Notes under the pieces: model-generated
Seen by the model: the letters and a program-made list of their open reading frames with translations, nothing else
The model's database searches: none
Told to the model about the DNA's origin: nothing
Translations under genes and position numbers: made by a program
Source of the DNA: Evansella sp. LMS18
GTDB lineage: Bacteria; Bacillota; Bacilli; Bacillales; Salisediminibacteriaceae
Assembly: GCF_024362785.1 (NCBI RefSeq)
Contig: NZ_CP093301.1
Span: 3,534,001 to 3,598,000, forward strand
Direction: 5' to 3'
Length of the DNA stretch: 64,000 nt
Shown here: piece by piece, positions 42,864 to 52,129 of the stretch
Numbering within the stretch: the stretch's first letter is position 1
Layout of the letters: every line of letters starts with the position of its first letter

Positions 42864-43399
42864 GCGCTTTGGCATGGATCACTGCAGTATCCGTCTGGCT
42901 GATTCCATTAATTATAGCTACTGTGCTTGTAGCCGGCACACTTAAAAGAGTTCCAACATACGAGACATTTGTGGAAGGGGCGAAAGAGGGCGTTAAGATG
43001 TCGTTCTCTATTATTCCTTATCTTGTGGGAATGATGGTGGCCATTTCGGTATTCAGGGAATCTGGTGCCATGGAATTCTTCGTCTCTCTTTTCAGGCCAG
43101 TGCTGGAAATGGCAGGTGTTCCGGCAGAAATCGTTCCTCTCGCATTAATCAGGCCTTTATCAGGCACCGGAGCTCTCGGGATGACGAGTGACCTTATCGC
43201 AACCCATGGGCCGGATTCATTTATAGGCAGGCTGGCCTCCACGATGCAGGGAAGTACAGATACTACCTTCTATGTTCTGACGGTATATTTTGGCGCAGTT
43301 GGCATCAAAAAAATGGGAGATGCGCTTAAAGTTGGCCTCATAGCTGACGTTATTGGAATAACAGCTTCTATTATCATTGTTTCACTTGTTTTTTTGTAA
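42860..43399 (+). CDS. spmB: Spore maturation protein B
   Basis: A 179-aa partner of SpmA with the same gate-domain fold. KRVPTYETFVEGAKEGVKM, RPLSGTGALGMTSDLIATHG and STMQGSTDTTFYVLTVYFG are diagnostic. GTG start at 42860 within the end of spmA (GTGA overlap). Confidence 0.96.
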   Translation: MSALAWITAVSVWLIPLIIATVLVAGTLKRVPTYETFVEGAKEGVKMSFSIIPYLVGMMVAISVFRESGAMEFFVSLFRPVLEMAGVPAEIVPLALIRPLSGTGALGMTSDLIATHGPDSFIGRLASTMQGSTDTTFYVLTVYFGAVGIKKMGDALKVGLIADVIGITASIIIVSLVFL

Positions 43400-43432
43400 G
43401 TTTCTGGGGAAAATCCTTTCAAAACACGATAC

Positions 43433-43470
43433 AAGTCTTCGCGTGCTTTTAAAGCATGGAAGACTTTTTA
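43433..43470 (+). terminator. Terminator of dacB-spmAB
   Basis: AAGTCTTC and GAAGACTT enclose an inner GTGCTTT-AAAGCAT hairpin, followed by TTTTA. Confidence 0.85.
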
Positions 43471-43540
43471 TTTGTTTCCTGCAGGAAAAAAAGATAAAAT
43501 TAACGTTTGAACAAGCAGTGTTAACCCAAAACTAATAAGA

Positions 43541-43664
43541 AGAGCGGAAGCGCCTTTTTCACGAGCGACAAGCACTGGAGGACCGGCAAGAAGAAGCACG
43601 CTTTTCAGCTTCGATTGACGGACCGAAGTGACCTCGAGCGAGTAGGCGCTGGAGCTGGACAATT
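43541..43664. repeat. Bacillaceae-type intergenic repeat
   Basis: GAGCGGAAGCGCC at the left pairs with GGCGCTGGAGCT at the right; between are CGACAAGCACTGGAGGACCG, AGCACGCTTTT and GACGGACCGAAGTGACC. I recall very similar 110-130-bp intergenic sequences in many Bacillaceae genomes. Noncoding, function unknown. Confidence 0.7.
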
Positions 43665-43725
43665 TTCATGGTGAATATTATACTTCCTTAATTTTAAAAA
43701 AAAAATCTTTCCGGGGTGAAAATAG

Positions 43726-44445
43726 ATGGAACGTTTACAGAAAGTTATTGCACAAGCAGGGGTCACATCCAGAAGAAAAGCAGAGCAGCTTATTACCGAT
43801 GGCAAAGTGTTCGTCAACGGAAAGAAGGTTACAGAGCTGGGGACGAAAGTAGATACCCAAACAGATGAGGTAGTTGTTGATGGTGTTCCTCTTGATAAGG
43901 AGGAGCCAGTTTATTTTTTACTGTATAAACCAGCCGGGGTAATTTCCAGTGTTGCTGACGACAAAGGACGAAAAGTGGTTACTGATTATATTTTTACCGA
44001 TAAGAGGGTCTACCCGGTTGGAAGGCTTGATTCCGATACATCAGGGCTGCTGCTTCTCACAAATGACGGAGATTTCGCAAACACACTTATGCACCCTAAA
44101 TATAAAATTTACAAAACGTATGTTGCTAAGGTTGAAGGTATGCCTCTTAGGGAGACAGTGAGAAAACTGGAAAAAGGGGTTGTCCTTGAGGATGGCAAAA
44201 CTGCCCCTGCAAAAGCGAAAGTAATTCGCACTGATAAACGAAAGAATACGGCGATAATTGAACTTTCAATCCGGGAAGGAAAAAACAGGCAAGTGAGAAG
44301 GATGCTTGAGTCAGTAGGCCATCCTGTTATTAAGCTGAAGCGTGAATCATACGGGTTTCTTGATCTTAAAGGGTTGAATGCGGGAGAATACCGAGAGCTG
44401 AAACCACATGAAGTAAAACAGTTAAGAGAAATGGCCGTCACATAA
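43726..44445 (+). CDS. rluB: 23S rRNA pseudouridine synthase B
   Basis: A 239-aa pseudouridine synthase of the RsuA/RluB family, modifying 23S rRNA near position 2605. An S4 domain (ERLQKVIAQAGVTSRRKAEQLI) is followed by the catalytic Asp motif VGRLDSDTSGLLLLTNDG and the REGKNRQVRRMLESVGHPV block. The position between spmB and resA equals B. subtilis ypuL. GGGGTG precedes the ATG. Confidence 0.95.
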   Translation: MERLQKVIAQAGVTSRRKAEQLITDGKVFVNGKKVTELGTKVDTQTDEVVVDGVPLDKEEPVYFLLYKPAGVISSVADDKGRKVVTDYIFTDKRVYPVGRLDSDTSGLLLLTNDGDFANTLMHPKYKIYKTYVAKVEGMPLRETVRKLEKGVVLEDGKTAPAKAKVIRTDKRKNTAIIELSIREGKNRQVRRMLESVGHPVIKLKRESYGFLDLKGLNAGEYRELKPHEVKQLREMAVT

Positions 44446-44470
44446 TGTTCACAAATTGTCATTTTTAAAT

Positions 44471-44480
44471 GTGTTAACAC
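44471..44480. promoter_or_regulatory. Palindrome upstream of resA
   Basis: GTGTTAACAC is a perfect 10-bp palindrome 55 bp before the resA start. It may be an operator (resA is under ResD and other regulators in B. subtilis), but it does not clearly match a known box. Confidence 0.25.
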
Positions 44481-44535
44481 TTTTTAGATGATGATAACAT
44501 GAAACTATCCTTGAATAATTAAATGGGGGAGAAAG

Positions 44536-45066
44536 ATGAAACAGAAAAGGCTTATTATCCGTTCTGTAATCTTGCTGATCATGCTTGGGGCTGTAAGCTA
44601 TACCTTTTACAGCCATTATGCTGAGGAGCGGGGCGTCGTGGATCAGGGAGATATTGCACCGAATTTCAGGGTTCAGGATCCTGCCGGCAATATTCTTGAG
44701 CTTGAGGAACTCCGGGGAAATGGTGTTTATGTTAATTTTTGGGCAACATACTGTTCTTTCTGCAGAGATAAAATGGAATATATGAATGAACATTACAAAG
44801 AATATGAGAAACTTGGAGTAGAAGTTGTGAATGTGAATGTGGATGAGTCTACTTTAAGGGTCGAACGCCACCAGGAACGTCACCAGCTTGATTTTCCTTT
44901 GTATATCGACCGGGATATGCTCGTAAGCAATGCTTATGGAGTTGCCAGCCTGCCTACAACGTTTTTAATCGATGAAAATGGAAATGTAATCGAAAGGCAG
45001 ATCGGTGCAAAAACAGAAGCACAGGTTATTGAATCTTTTGATAGGTTAATTCCTGGAGGTAACTAG
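44536..45066 (+). CDS. resA: Thiol-disulfide oxidoreductase ResA, CSFC active site
   Basis: A membrane-anchored thioredoxin-like protein (176 aa) on the outer face of the membrane that reduces apocytochrome c for haem attachment. One N-terminal helix, then the fold with redox pair Cys73-Ser-Phe-Cys76 (WATYCSFCRDKM) and cis-Pro in ASLPTTFLID. B. subtilis ResA has CEPC and a functional Glu three residues after the second Cys; here the dipeptide is SF and that position is Lys. The place at the head of resABCDE and the adjoining resB leave little doubt about orthology. Confidence 0.92.
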   Translation: MKQKRLIIRSVILLIMLGAVSYTFYSHYAEERGVVDQGDIAPNFRVQDPAGNILELEELRGNGVYVNFWATYCSFCRDKMEYMNEHYKEYEKLGVEVVNVNVDESTLRVERHQERHQLDFPLYIDRDMLVSNAYGVASLPTTFLIDENGNVIERQIGAKTEAQVIESFDRLIPGGN

Positions 45067-45078
45067 TGGGGGATAAAA

Positions 45079-46770
45079 ATGGAGAAAGTAAAATGTGAAT
45101 GCGGTCACGTAAATCCTTACGGGACTTATCTTTGCGAGTCTTGCGGAAAGCCTCTGAAAGAGGAAGAGGGCAAGCTTGCAAATATGCGGTACGAAGGGGT
45201 CGCAAGAAGATCCCAGACATATAAAAAATCTTTTATCGATAAAATCTGGAACTTTTTTTCATCAGTAAAAGTTGGTATTTGGATTATTGTTCTTCTTTTG
45301 CTCGCTTCATCGCTGGGAACGATATATCCACAGGAAATGTATATCCCTGCCGGTGAAAACCCTACAACATATTATGAAGAGGAGTACGGGACTACCGGGA
45401 AACTATACTACCAGCTTGGTTTTCACAACCTGTACGGTTCCTGGTGGTACATGCTTCTTATTGCCGCTCTTGGTATTTCCCTTGTTATCTGCAGCCTTGA
45501 CCGTATAGTTCCGCTGCACAGAGCATTAAAAACACAGCGGGTTACAAGGCATACCGGTTTTCTGAAGAGACAGAGATTTTTCGCAAAGGCAAACACTGCT
45601 GAAAATCCTGAGGAAGAAATAGACAAGGCAGAACAAGTGTTATTAAAGAGAAGATATAAAGTTCGCAGAGAAGATGGAAATCTTCTCGCTGAAAAGGGCC
45701 GGTTCTCCAGATGGGGGCCTTATGTTAACCATATTGGCCTGATTATATTCCTGATTGGGGCAATGCTCCGTTTCTTCCCTGCTATGTATATTGATGAGCA
45801 TATCTGGGTGAGGGAAGGAGAAGAAGTAGTCATTAAAGGCACAGATGGCGAATATTTTCTTCGGAATGACCAGTTTTTTGTAGAATATTACGATGAAGAA
45901 GATGAGCAGTTTCGGGAGGCGCTGGAAAGGGCAGGAGCGCCTGTGGTGGAAACATTCCAGACTAACGCTACATTACTAAGGCGCACTGATAACGGTGCTG
46001 TTGGAGTCGGTACAGAACTTGAAGAAGTAAAACAGCAGGAAATCCGTGTTAATGAGCCGCTCACTTTTGAAGGGTTCTCCCTGTACCAGGTTGATTATAA
46101 ATTAAATGAGCTTTCTGAATTCACGTTTGCGATTGAAACGGAAGACGAAGAACTGAATGAAGAGATTGCGGACCTTCGATTTACAGTGGATTTATATGAA
46201 CCGGACATGGTATATGAATTTGATAATGGATACAGAATTGAAATTATGGAATACTTCCCTAACTTCTATATTAATGACAATGGGACTCCTGACACAATTA
46301 ACCGGGTTCCTGACAATCCGAGGATCATCTTTGAGTTGTTCACCCCGGATATGGATCCCGAAACAGACACAGGGGAAATTAGTTTAATAGGAATACAGAT
46401 GAACGAAGAAATAAATGGAGAAAATGAGCATACAATCCGCATGGTTGATCTTGATATGCTTAATGTGACAGCCCTCACCGTCCGAAGAGACAGAACGATA
46501 CCGATCTTAATCGTAGGAGGAGCTATCTTCATGATTGGGCTTGTTCAGGGGTCCTACTGGCACCACCGAAGAATCTGGCTGCAGAACCGCGATGGTGAAA
46601 TATGGGCCGCAGGGCATGCCAATAAAAACTGGAATGCTCTGAAAAATGATTTTGAGGCGGTCTCAAAATCGGCGGCGATACCAGTTCCTGCAGATCAGGC
46701 AGATAATGAAGAAGCAGGGCCGGAGGAAACAGAAGGAGTGGAGAATAAAAATGGTCCAACTAAGCAGTAA
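45079..46770 (+). CDS. resB: Cytochrome c biogenesis protein ResB
   Basis: A 563-aa membrane protein (B. subtilis 542) forming the System II haem export/ligation complex with ResC. An N-terminal zinc ribbon ([18 protein letters not shown]) precedes membrane helices ([20 protein letters not shown]), a large very acidic external domain, and a final helix near residue 480. The acidic external loop fits an alkaliphile. The C-terminal tail is polar and overlaps resC by 20 bp. Confidence 0.95.
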   Translation: MEKVKCECGHVNPYGTYLCESCGKPLKEEEGKLANMRYEGVARRSQTYKKSFIDKIWNFFSSVKVGIWIIVLLLLASSLGTIYPQEMYIPAGENPTTYYEEEYGTTGKLYYQLGFHNLYGSWWYMLLIAALGISLVICSLDRIVPLHRALKTQRVTRHTGFLKRQRFFAKANTAENPEEEIDKAEQVLLKRRYKVRREDGNLLAEKGRFSRWGPYVNHIGLIIFLIGAMLRFFPAMYIDEHIWVREGEEVVIKGTDGEYFLRNDQFFVEYYDEEDEQFREALERAGAPVVETFQTNATLLRRTDNGAVGVGTELEEVKQQEIRVNEPLTFEGFSLYQVDYKLNELSEFTFAIETEDEELNEEIADLRFTVDLYEPDMVYEFDNGYRIEIMEYFPNFYINDNGTPDTINRVPDNPRIIFELFTPDMDPETDTGEISLIGIQMNEEINGENEHTIRMVDLDMLNVTALTVRRDRTIPILIVGGAIFMIGLVQGSYWHHRRIWLQNRDGEIWAAGHANKNWNALKNDFEAVSKSAAIPVPADQADNEEAGPEETEGVENKNGPTKQ

Positions 46771-47935
46771 CTTTCTACTAATCGCATTTTTCCTGTACCT
46801 GGCATCAACAGTATTTTTCGCTGTTTCAATAACGGGCAGGAAATTTAAAAATAAAGAAGGCCTCGAGAATAATAAAGCTGGTCTATTCGGCTATATTACA
46901 GCCATTCTGGCGTTTCTGGCTGCGATGACATATTTTGTTTTAAGATGGATAGCAGCCGGACATGCTCCGGTAAGTAATATGTTCGAATACACAGCATTCC
47001 TTGGCATTATGATGTCCCTTGGACTGATTATCATTTATCCGATATATAAAAATAACTATCTTGGCCTTTTCACGATGCCTATAGTAATGTTAATCATTGC
47101 CTACGCATCGATGTTCCCCCGGGAAGTGCAGCCGCTTATACCTGCTTTGCAGTCCTACTGGCTCACGATTCACGTTATTACTGTAGCTCTTGCCCAGGGA
47201 GTGCTGGCCATTGGATTCGTCGGCGGACTTCTATACCTCATAAGAGTGATTGACTTTACGAAAAAGTCAAAGAAAGTAAAATGGCTGGAGTTCATTATGT
47301 ACTCCCTCGTCAGTGTTGTTGCTTATATCAGTTTAAATATAGGATTTAGCGCTGCAGGTTATGAAGCGACGTTTAATTATATCAATGAAAGAGATAATGA
47401 AAGTGTTGTTACTTATACTATGCCTGCGATTGTAGGGCCTAATCAGGGTGAACTGGTTACGGAAGACAGGATGGAGCCATTCTTCTCCACACCTGCGAAC
47501 ATTGTCAGCCAGGACCTGAACACGGTTATCTGGTCCCTGTTGGGAGGGCTTGTACTTTACCTTATTCTCCGTGCAATATTCCGCAAACCTATAGGAGGGG
47601 CTATTCAGCCGCTTCTGAAGGGAGTAAATCCGAACACCGTTGATGAACTAAGCTATCGTTCCATCGCTATCGGATTCCCGCTGTTCGCTCTTGGAGGTTT
47701 AATCTTTGCGATGATTTGGGCGCAAATTGCCTGGACAAGGTTCTGGGGATGGGATCCTAAAGAAGTCTGGGCGCTTATCACTTTCCTGTTCTATGCAGCT
47801 TATCTCCACCTTCGTCTTTCCAGAGGCTGGCATGGAGAAAAAAGCGCGTGGATGTGCGTAATTGGCTTTGCCATCATTATGTTCAACTTAATCTTTGTAA
47901 ACCTTGTAATTGCAGGCCTGCATTCCTATGCCTGA
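46751..47935 (+). CDS. resC: Cytochrome c biogenesis protein ResC (CcsA family)
   Basis: A 394-aa polytopic protein (B. subtilis 391). The haem-handling WWD motif is in [18 protein letters not shown] near residue 335; conserved histidines flank it ([10 protein letters not shown] and [16 protein letters not shown]). The frame opens 105 bp upstream, but the ATG at 46751, with GGAGTGGAG before it, gives the family's N-terminus. Confidence 0.95.
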   Translation: MVQLSSNFLLIAFFLYLASTVFFAVSITGRKFKNKEGLENNKAGLFGYITAILAFLAAMTYFVLRWIAAGHAPVSNMFEYTAFLGIMMSLGLIIIYPIYKNNYLGLFTMPIVMLIIAYASMFPREVQPLIPALQSYWLTIHVITVALAQGVLAIGFVGGLLYLIRVIDFTKKSKKVKWLEFIMYSLVSVVAYISLNIGFSAAGYEATFNYINERDNESVVTYTMPAIVGPNQGELVTEDRMEPFFSTPANIVSQDLNTVIWSLLGGLVLYLILRAIFRKPIGGAIQPLLKGVNPNTVDELSYRSIAIGFPLFALGGLIFAMIWAQIAWTRFWGWDPKEVWALITFLFYAAYLHLRLSRGWHGEKSAWMCVIGFAIIMFNLIFVNLVIAGLHSYA

Positions 47936-47997
47936 CTCTAAGCAAGGCATTAAGCGGATTTGCTGCTTTTCAGCCTGCTGAATCCTTATTACTATGT

Positions 47998-48023
47998 AAA
48001 GTCGTCTCCTTCGAGGCGGCTTT
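47998..48023 (+). terminator. Hairpin after resC
   Basis: AAAGTCGTCTC pairs with GAGGCGGCTTT (G-T pairs allowed), loop CTTC; only a weak T-tail, so it may attenuate rather than end transcription. Confidence 0.55.
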
Positions 48024-48026
48024 ACG

Positions 48027-48056
48027 TTTACAATTTATTCACAATCCCGGTACAAT
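48027..48056 (+). promoter_or_regulatory. Promoter of resDE
   Basis: TTTACA at 48027-48032, 18-bp spacer, TACAAT at 48051-48056. B. subtilis also has a separate resD promoter. Confidence 0.6.
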
Positions 48057-48151
48057 GAAGAAAATTAACATGGTAAAATATAAGTATTGTGTAGAAAATG
48101 CTGAAAATTTAGGGATGGCTGATTTATTATAGTTTTTGAGGAGGAATTTTA

Positions 48152-48868
48152 ATGTCAGAAGAAGCCAAGATTCTTGTAGTAGATGATGAAGAACGTATTC
48201 GCCGGCTGTTGAAGATGTATCTTGAGCGGGAGGAATACGAAGTTGATGATGCAGAAAACGGAGAAAAGGCTTTGGAAATGGCGCTTGATACAGATTATGA
48301 CCTTATCGTGCTCGATCTTATGATGCCTGGAATAGATGGGATTGAAGTTTGTGAGGAGATAAGGAAACATAAGGCGACTCCTATTATCATGCTTACTGCC
48401 AAAGGGGAGGAAGCTAACAGAGTACAGGGCTTCGAAGCCGGTACGGATGACTATATTGTGAAGCCGTTCAGTCCCCGGGAAGTTGTGCTCAGGGTCAAAG
48501 CTCTGCTTCGACGCGCTTCTTCGACCAAGTTTTTGCAGACAGAAACGACTACGAAGGATGTTCTCGTTTTCCCTCATTTAACAATTGATAATGACGCACA
48601 CCGGGTAACTGCCGATGGAAAACATATAAGCTTAACACCGAAAGAGTATGAGCTGCTCCATTATCTTGCTTTATCACCTGATAAAGTCTTTGCAAGGGAA
48701 CAGCTGCTGAAAGACGTATGGAATTATGAATTTTTCGGTGACCTCCGTACAGTCGACACGCATATTAAGCGCCTGAGGGAAAAGCTAAATAAAGTGTCCC
48801 CGGAAGCTGCCAATATGATTACAACCGTCTGGGGAGTCGGTTATAAATTTGAGGCTGTGAAAGAGTAA
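48152..48868 (+). CDS. resD: Response regulator ResD
   Basis: An OmpR-family regulator of 238 aa that activates genes for aerobic/anaerobic respiration, including ctaA and resA in B. subtilis. The receiver domain has the acidic pair in VVDDEERI, the phosphorylated Asp55 in LIVLDLMMPG and Lys in YIVKPFSPRE. The C-terminal winged helix is LTPKEYELLHYLALSPDKV to DTHIKRLREKL. GAGGAGG precedes the ATG; the end overlaps resE (TAATG). Confidence 0.97.
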   Translation: MSEEAKILVVDDEERIRRLLKMYLEREEYEVDDAENGEKALEMALDTDYDLIVLDLMMPGIDGIEVCEEIRKHKATPIIMLTAKGEEANRVQGFEAGTDDYIVKPFSPREVVLRVKALLRRASSTKFLQTETTTKDVLVFPHLTIDNDAHRVTADGKHISLTPKEYELLHYLALSPDKVFAREQLLKDVWNYEFFGDLRTVDTHIKRLREKLNKVSPEAANMITTVWGVGYKFEAVKE

Positions 48869-50652
48869 TGTTTCTCTGGAGAAGTGTGGTTGGTAAGTTA
48901 TGGCTTACAATTCTATTGTTAGTCTCAGTTGTATTGACTATTTTAACTATCCTGCTGCTTCAGTATTTTGAACATTTTCATAAAGAACAGGCGGAAAATC
49001 AGCTGATGAACCACGCTGACTTGATTGCAACTCTTATTGAGGATGAAGGGACCAGTGATGCGGCGCTCTCTATCAGCAGGGATATTTCTGAAACGTATTC
49101 CACAAAGGCTGTTCTCATCACAGAAGGAGAGGACAGGTGGTTTACACCTGACAGAATTGACCATAACCTTCCAGTCTCGGTTTTTATAGATGACCGGGAC
49201 CTTTCTCATGTGCTAGATGGCAGAGAATCGATAGTTACTGAAGGAGAGTATTCTTTTCCTCTCAATGGAGAGGAAGTAACTGATGAAATGATGCTCGTAG
49301 GTATTCCTGTGGATGTAGCAAATGGTGAGGATGGCGCTTTGTTCCTTTACCAGTCGCTCGATATTGTGGATGCTGCTGCGAGCCAGACAAAGCACATTAT
49401 CTTTTTGTCCGCTGGCATTGCAATTGTTCTTACAACTATTTTTGCTTTCTTCCTGACTACAAGAATTACTTCCCCCCTGAGAAGAATGCGAAAAGCTTCC
49501 CTGGAAGTTGCCAAAGGTAATTTTGATACGAAAGTACCTATCCTGACAAATGATGAAATAGGCTTGCTTGCGATTGCATTTAACCGAATGGCGAGAGCAT
49601 TAAATACTAATTTAACGGCATTGAACCAGGAAAAGGAACAACTTTCAAGAATACTAAGCTCCATGGCTGATGGTGTCATTACCCTGGATCGTGACGGGGC
49701 GGTTATGGTGACAAACCCTCCTGCTAATGAATTTATCGGTGCATGGCTGTATGAGCAGGGGGAAGAAGTAGTTGAATCCGGAGAACTTCCTAAGGAACTC
49801 GCCCAGTTATTCGAACAGGTGGTAGAACAGGAAGAAGAACAAATGGGAGAAGTAGATGTCCAGGGCCGCAGCTGGGTTATTCTCATGACTCCTTTGTACG
49901 ACCAGTCCCAGGTACGGGGAGCAGTAGCTGTGATGCGGGATATGACAGAGGAGCGGCAGCATGATAAACTGCGGAAGGACTTTATCGCCAATGTGTCTCA
50001 TGAGTTACGAACTCCAATCTCCATGCTGCAAGGATACAGTGAAGCAATTATTGACGGGATAGCAGATACGGAAGAAGAGAAAATTGAGATGGCACGGATC
50101 ATTTATGATGAATCCCTGAGAATGGGCCGTCTTGTAAATGAACTTCTGGACATTGCCAGGATGGAAGCGGGGCATATCGAACTTAACCTGGAGGAAATGA
50201 ATGTAACAGAGTTTTCCCACCGAGTGCTCCGTAAATTCCAGGGCGTGGCCAAAGAACACGGGATAAAGGTGTCCGGGGATATAAAAGAGATTGATAATCC
50301 AGTCCCAGCTGATCCAGACAGGATTGAGCAGGTGCTTACGAACCTGATAGACAATGCTATTCGCCATACATCTTCTGACGGAGATGTCACCCTGAGGGTG
50401 GAACCTGCAGATGATGGTGTGAGAATAGACGTTGAGGATACAGGGTCAGGAATTCCCGAAGAAGATCTTCCTTTTGTTTTTGAACGTTTCTATAAAGCGG
50501 ATAAGGCAAGAACCCGTGGCAGAGCCGGTACTGGTCTTGGACTGGCAATCGTAAAAAACATTGTTGATGCTCATAAAGGGAAAATATCAGCACACAGCAA
50601 AGTTGGGGAAGGGACGACATTTTCCGTGTTTTTACCTTATGGTACGAAATAA
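48868..50652 (+). CDS. resE: Sensor histidine kinase ResE
   Basis: The membrane kinase partner of ResD, 594 aa (B. subtilis 589). Two membrane helices (about residues 9-30 and 168-193) flank an extracytoplasmic domain; then a HAMP domain, a PAS domain (SSMADGVITLDRDGAVMVTN), the phosphoacceptor His378 in NVSHELRTP, and the ATP-binding N, G1 and G2 boxes (LIDNAIRHT, VEDTGSGIP, GTGLGLAIVKNIV). ResE senses redox/NO state by a mechanism not fully known. Confidence 0.97.
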   Translation: MFLWRSVVGKLWLTILLLVSVVLTILTILLLQYFEHFHKEQAENQLMNHADLIATLIEDEGTSDAALSISRDISETYSTKAVLITEGEDRWFTPDRIDHNLPVSVFIDDRDLSHVLDGRESIVTEGEYSFPLNGEEVTDEMMLVGIPVDVANGEDGALFLYQSLDIVDAAASQTKHIIFLSAGIAIVLTTIFAFFLTTRITSPLRRMRKASLEVAKGNFDTKVPILTNDEIGLLAIAFNRMARALNTNLTALNQEKEQLSRILSSMADGVITLDRDGAVMVTNPPANEFIGAWLYEQGEEVVESGELPKELAQLFEQVVEQEEEQMGEVDVQGRSWVILMTPLYDQSQVRGAVAVMRDMTEERQHDKLRKDFIANVSHELRTPISMLQGYSEAIIDGIADTEEEKIEMARIIYDESLRMGRLVNELLDIARMEAGHIELNLEEMNVTEFSHRVLRKFQGVAKEHGIKVSGDIKEIDNPVPADPDRIEQVLTNLIDNAIRHTSSDGDVTLRVEPADDGVRIDVEDTGSGIPEEDLPFVFERFYKADKARTRGRAGTGLGLAIVKNIVDAHKGKISAHSKVGEGTTFSVFLPYGTK

Positions 50653-50778
50653 ATTTGAAGAAAAATCTTGTTCCATAAGAAACATTAGTACAGGCTTGTG
50701 CTCTAAGTATCTCCGTCCGTACTGAAAATCAGGAATAAGGTAATCAATTAGCAACGTAATAACCAGTATATAGCAAAC

Positions 50779-50814
50779 AAAAACGCCTGCATTTTAGCAT
50801 CCAGGCGTTTTTGT
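50779..50814 (+). terminator. Terminator of the res operon
   Basis: AAAACGCCTG pairs with CAGGCGTTTT around a 12-base spacer (ATTTTAGCAT inside), then TTG. Related in sequence to the terminator at 56169-56202. Confidence 0.85.
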
Positions 50815-50875
50815 TATGGTGAATGTGCTTCATTGCAGATTCTTGAGGGCCCCTTTTTTGTTTTGTGTGTATTAG

Positions 50876-50929
50876 CGGAAGGAGGAACCGCAAGTGCTGT
50901 GCTTATTGGAGAATCTGGTCCTCCTTCCG
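50876..50929. repeat. 11-bp inverted repeat downstream of moaB
   Basis: CGGAAGGAGGA (50876-50886) and TCCTCCTTCCG (50919-50929) are perfect complements with a 32-base loop, just beyond the moaB stop. A T-tract is lacking on the moaB side, so terminator function is uncertain. Confidence 0.5.
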
Positions 50930-50940
50930 TTATGCTAACT

Positions 50941-51456
50941 TTATTTCTGGTCTTTATATATTTCCCGCATGACGTGGGCCAGTTCAGGTACGATAAGCTC
51001 ATTCATTGCCAGTTTAACAGCACCTGAGGATCCAGGTGTGGAAAAAACAGCTGTGCTGCCCCGGACGCCGGCGACTGCCCGGCTCAGGATAGCAGCTGAT
51101 CCTATATCCTTTTCATAGCTTAAATAACGAAATATTTCCCCAAAGCCTGGAAGTTCTTTGTCTAACATCGGAACGACCGCTTCATATGTAGTATCCCTGA
51201 AAGTTATGCCTGTGCCGCCATTAATAAGGAGGGCTTCTGTTTCCTTATCTTCACTCGCTTCCCTTATCCTGGCCTGTATCTCAGTAAAGCTGTCCTTTAC
51301 TATCTCGTGCCCGGCTATTTTATGACCGGCATTCTCCAGAAATTCCTTCATCAGCTTACCGCTTTTGTCTGTTTCCATTGTCCTTGTATCAGATACAGTG
51401 AGAATCCTGCAAGTCACAGAGTCCGGTGCCTGGCTTTTATGTTCTTCAACGCTCAT
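50941..51456 (-). CDS. moaB: Molybdenum cofactor biosynthesis protein MoaB
   Basis: A MogA/MoaB-type protein of 171 aa, probably adenylating molybdopterin before molybdenum insertion. Motifs RILTVSDTRT, LLINGGTGITFRDTTYEAV and the C-terminal AVFSTPGSSGAVKLAM are typical; GGTG and the TPGS loop bind the cofactor. It is monocistronic, without other moa genes nearby. AAAGGCGGG precedes the ATG. Confidence 0.92.
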   Translation of the reverse strand: MSVEEHKSQAPDSVTCRILTVSDTRTMETDKSGKLMKEFLENAGHKIAGHEIVKDSFTEIQARIREASEDKETEALLINGGTGITFRDTTYEAVVPMLDKELPGFGEIFRYLSYEKDIGSAAILSRAVAGVRGSTAVFSTPGSSGAVKLAMNELIVPELAHVMREIYKDQK

Positions 51457-51514
51457 TTTTATCCCGCCTTTCTTATATCACTATTTTATCGCCAAGCCCC
51501 TTTGAGGGCAACCT

Positions 51515-51674
51515 GATTTATCCCGATGTAACCGTCCGTAAAACTCCCGCCTCAAAATAGGAGTGGAAGCGAAGAGGTTCAGGCGGGAGATAACGGACGG
51601 TAACATCCCGATTTGTTCAGCTAACAATCAGCGGGGGATGAATAAAACCCCCTCTGATTGAAGGTTCACATTAT
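51515..51674. repeat. Interspersed structured repeat, copy C (full length, 160 bp)
   Basis: The fullest copy. The left hairpin pairs GATGTAACCGTCCGT with ACGGACGGTAACATC (one mismatch) and, inside it, CTCCCGCCT with AGGCGGGAG. ATCCCGAT occurs as a direct repeat on both sides. The right hairpin pairs CAATCAGCGGGGG with CCCCCTCTGATTG, followed by AAGGTTCACATTAT. Copies A (8506-8561) and B (34141-34215) are shorter derivatives. It lies between moaB and the cobalamin riboswitch promoter. Confidence 0.9.
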
Positions 51675-51701
51675 ATTTCTGTTCTTTTTTGTTGATTAGT
51701 G

Positions 51702-51707
51702 TATAAT
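51702..51707 (+). promoter_or_regulatory. -10 element of the btu operon
   Basis: TATAAT about 35 bp upstream of the cobalamin aptamer; no good -35 is visible. Confidence 0.45.
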
Positions 51708-51739
51708 GAGGTTGTAAATCAAATAAGTAATCTGCAACG

Positions 51740-51898
51740 TAAGGTCACACCTCTTTGAGGTGTGTTAAAAGGGAAGCCGGTGTGATTCCGGCGCGGTCCC
51801 GCCACTGTAATCGCTTCGTTTTTTTCAAAACCACTGTGACCAGGCGGTCATGGGAAGGGGAAAGAAACGTAATGGCGTAAGTCAGGAGACCTGCCTTA
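51740..51898 (+). promoter_or_regulatory. Cobalamin riboswitch
   Basis: The B12-box order is intact: GTCACACCTCTTTGAGGTGT, AAAAGGGAAGCCGGTGTGA, TTCCGGCGCGGTCCCGCCAC, CCACTGTGACCAGG, TGGGAAGGGG and GTCAGGAGACCTGCC. It precedes a terminator and a vitamin B12 uptake operon. Confidence 0.96.
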
Positions 51899-51993
51899 TC
51901 GTAAATATACCTTCGAGGAAAAGGTGGAGCAGTAGCATTGATTTTTATCCGGCTGTATTACAGCGGGAAATTGTTTAATGTGTACTGATCGCT

Positions 51994-52024
51994 GCGTTCC
52001 CAAGGTTAATGGGAGCGTTTTTTT
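51994..52024 (+). terminator. Riboswitch terminator before btuF
   Basis: GCGTTCCCA pairs with TGGGAGCG (one G-T pair), followed by TTTTTTT. It would stop transcription when B12 is bound. Confidence 0.8.
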
Positions 52025-52129
52025 ATTTCCTGAATAGTTGCTGAAGCTGGAGGCATGCCAGGGTGCCGGGCTTGAAGTGCAGTAATTTGGTTTACAGTAA
52101 AATTACATAACTGAAAGAGGGGAAAGGTA

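Noticed and set aside
50833-51027. 64-codon plus-strand frame between resE and moaB
   Set aside because: It overlaps the moaB 3' end and is formed largely by an inverted repeat; no ribosome binding site.
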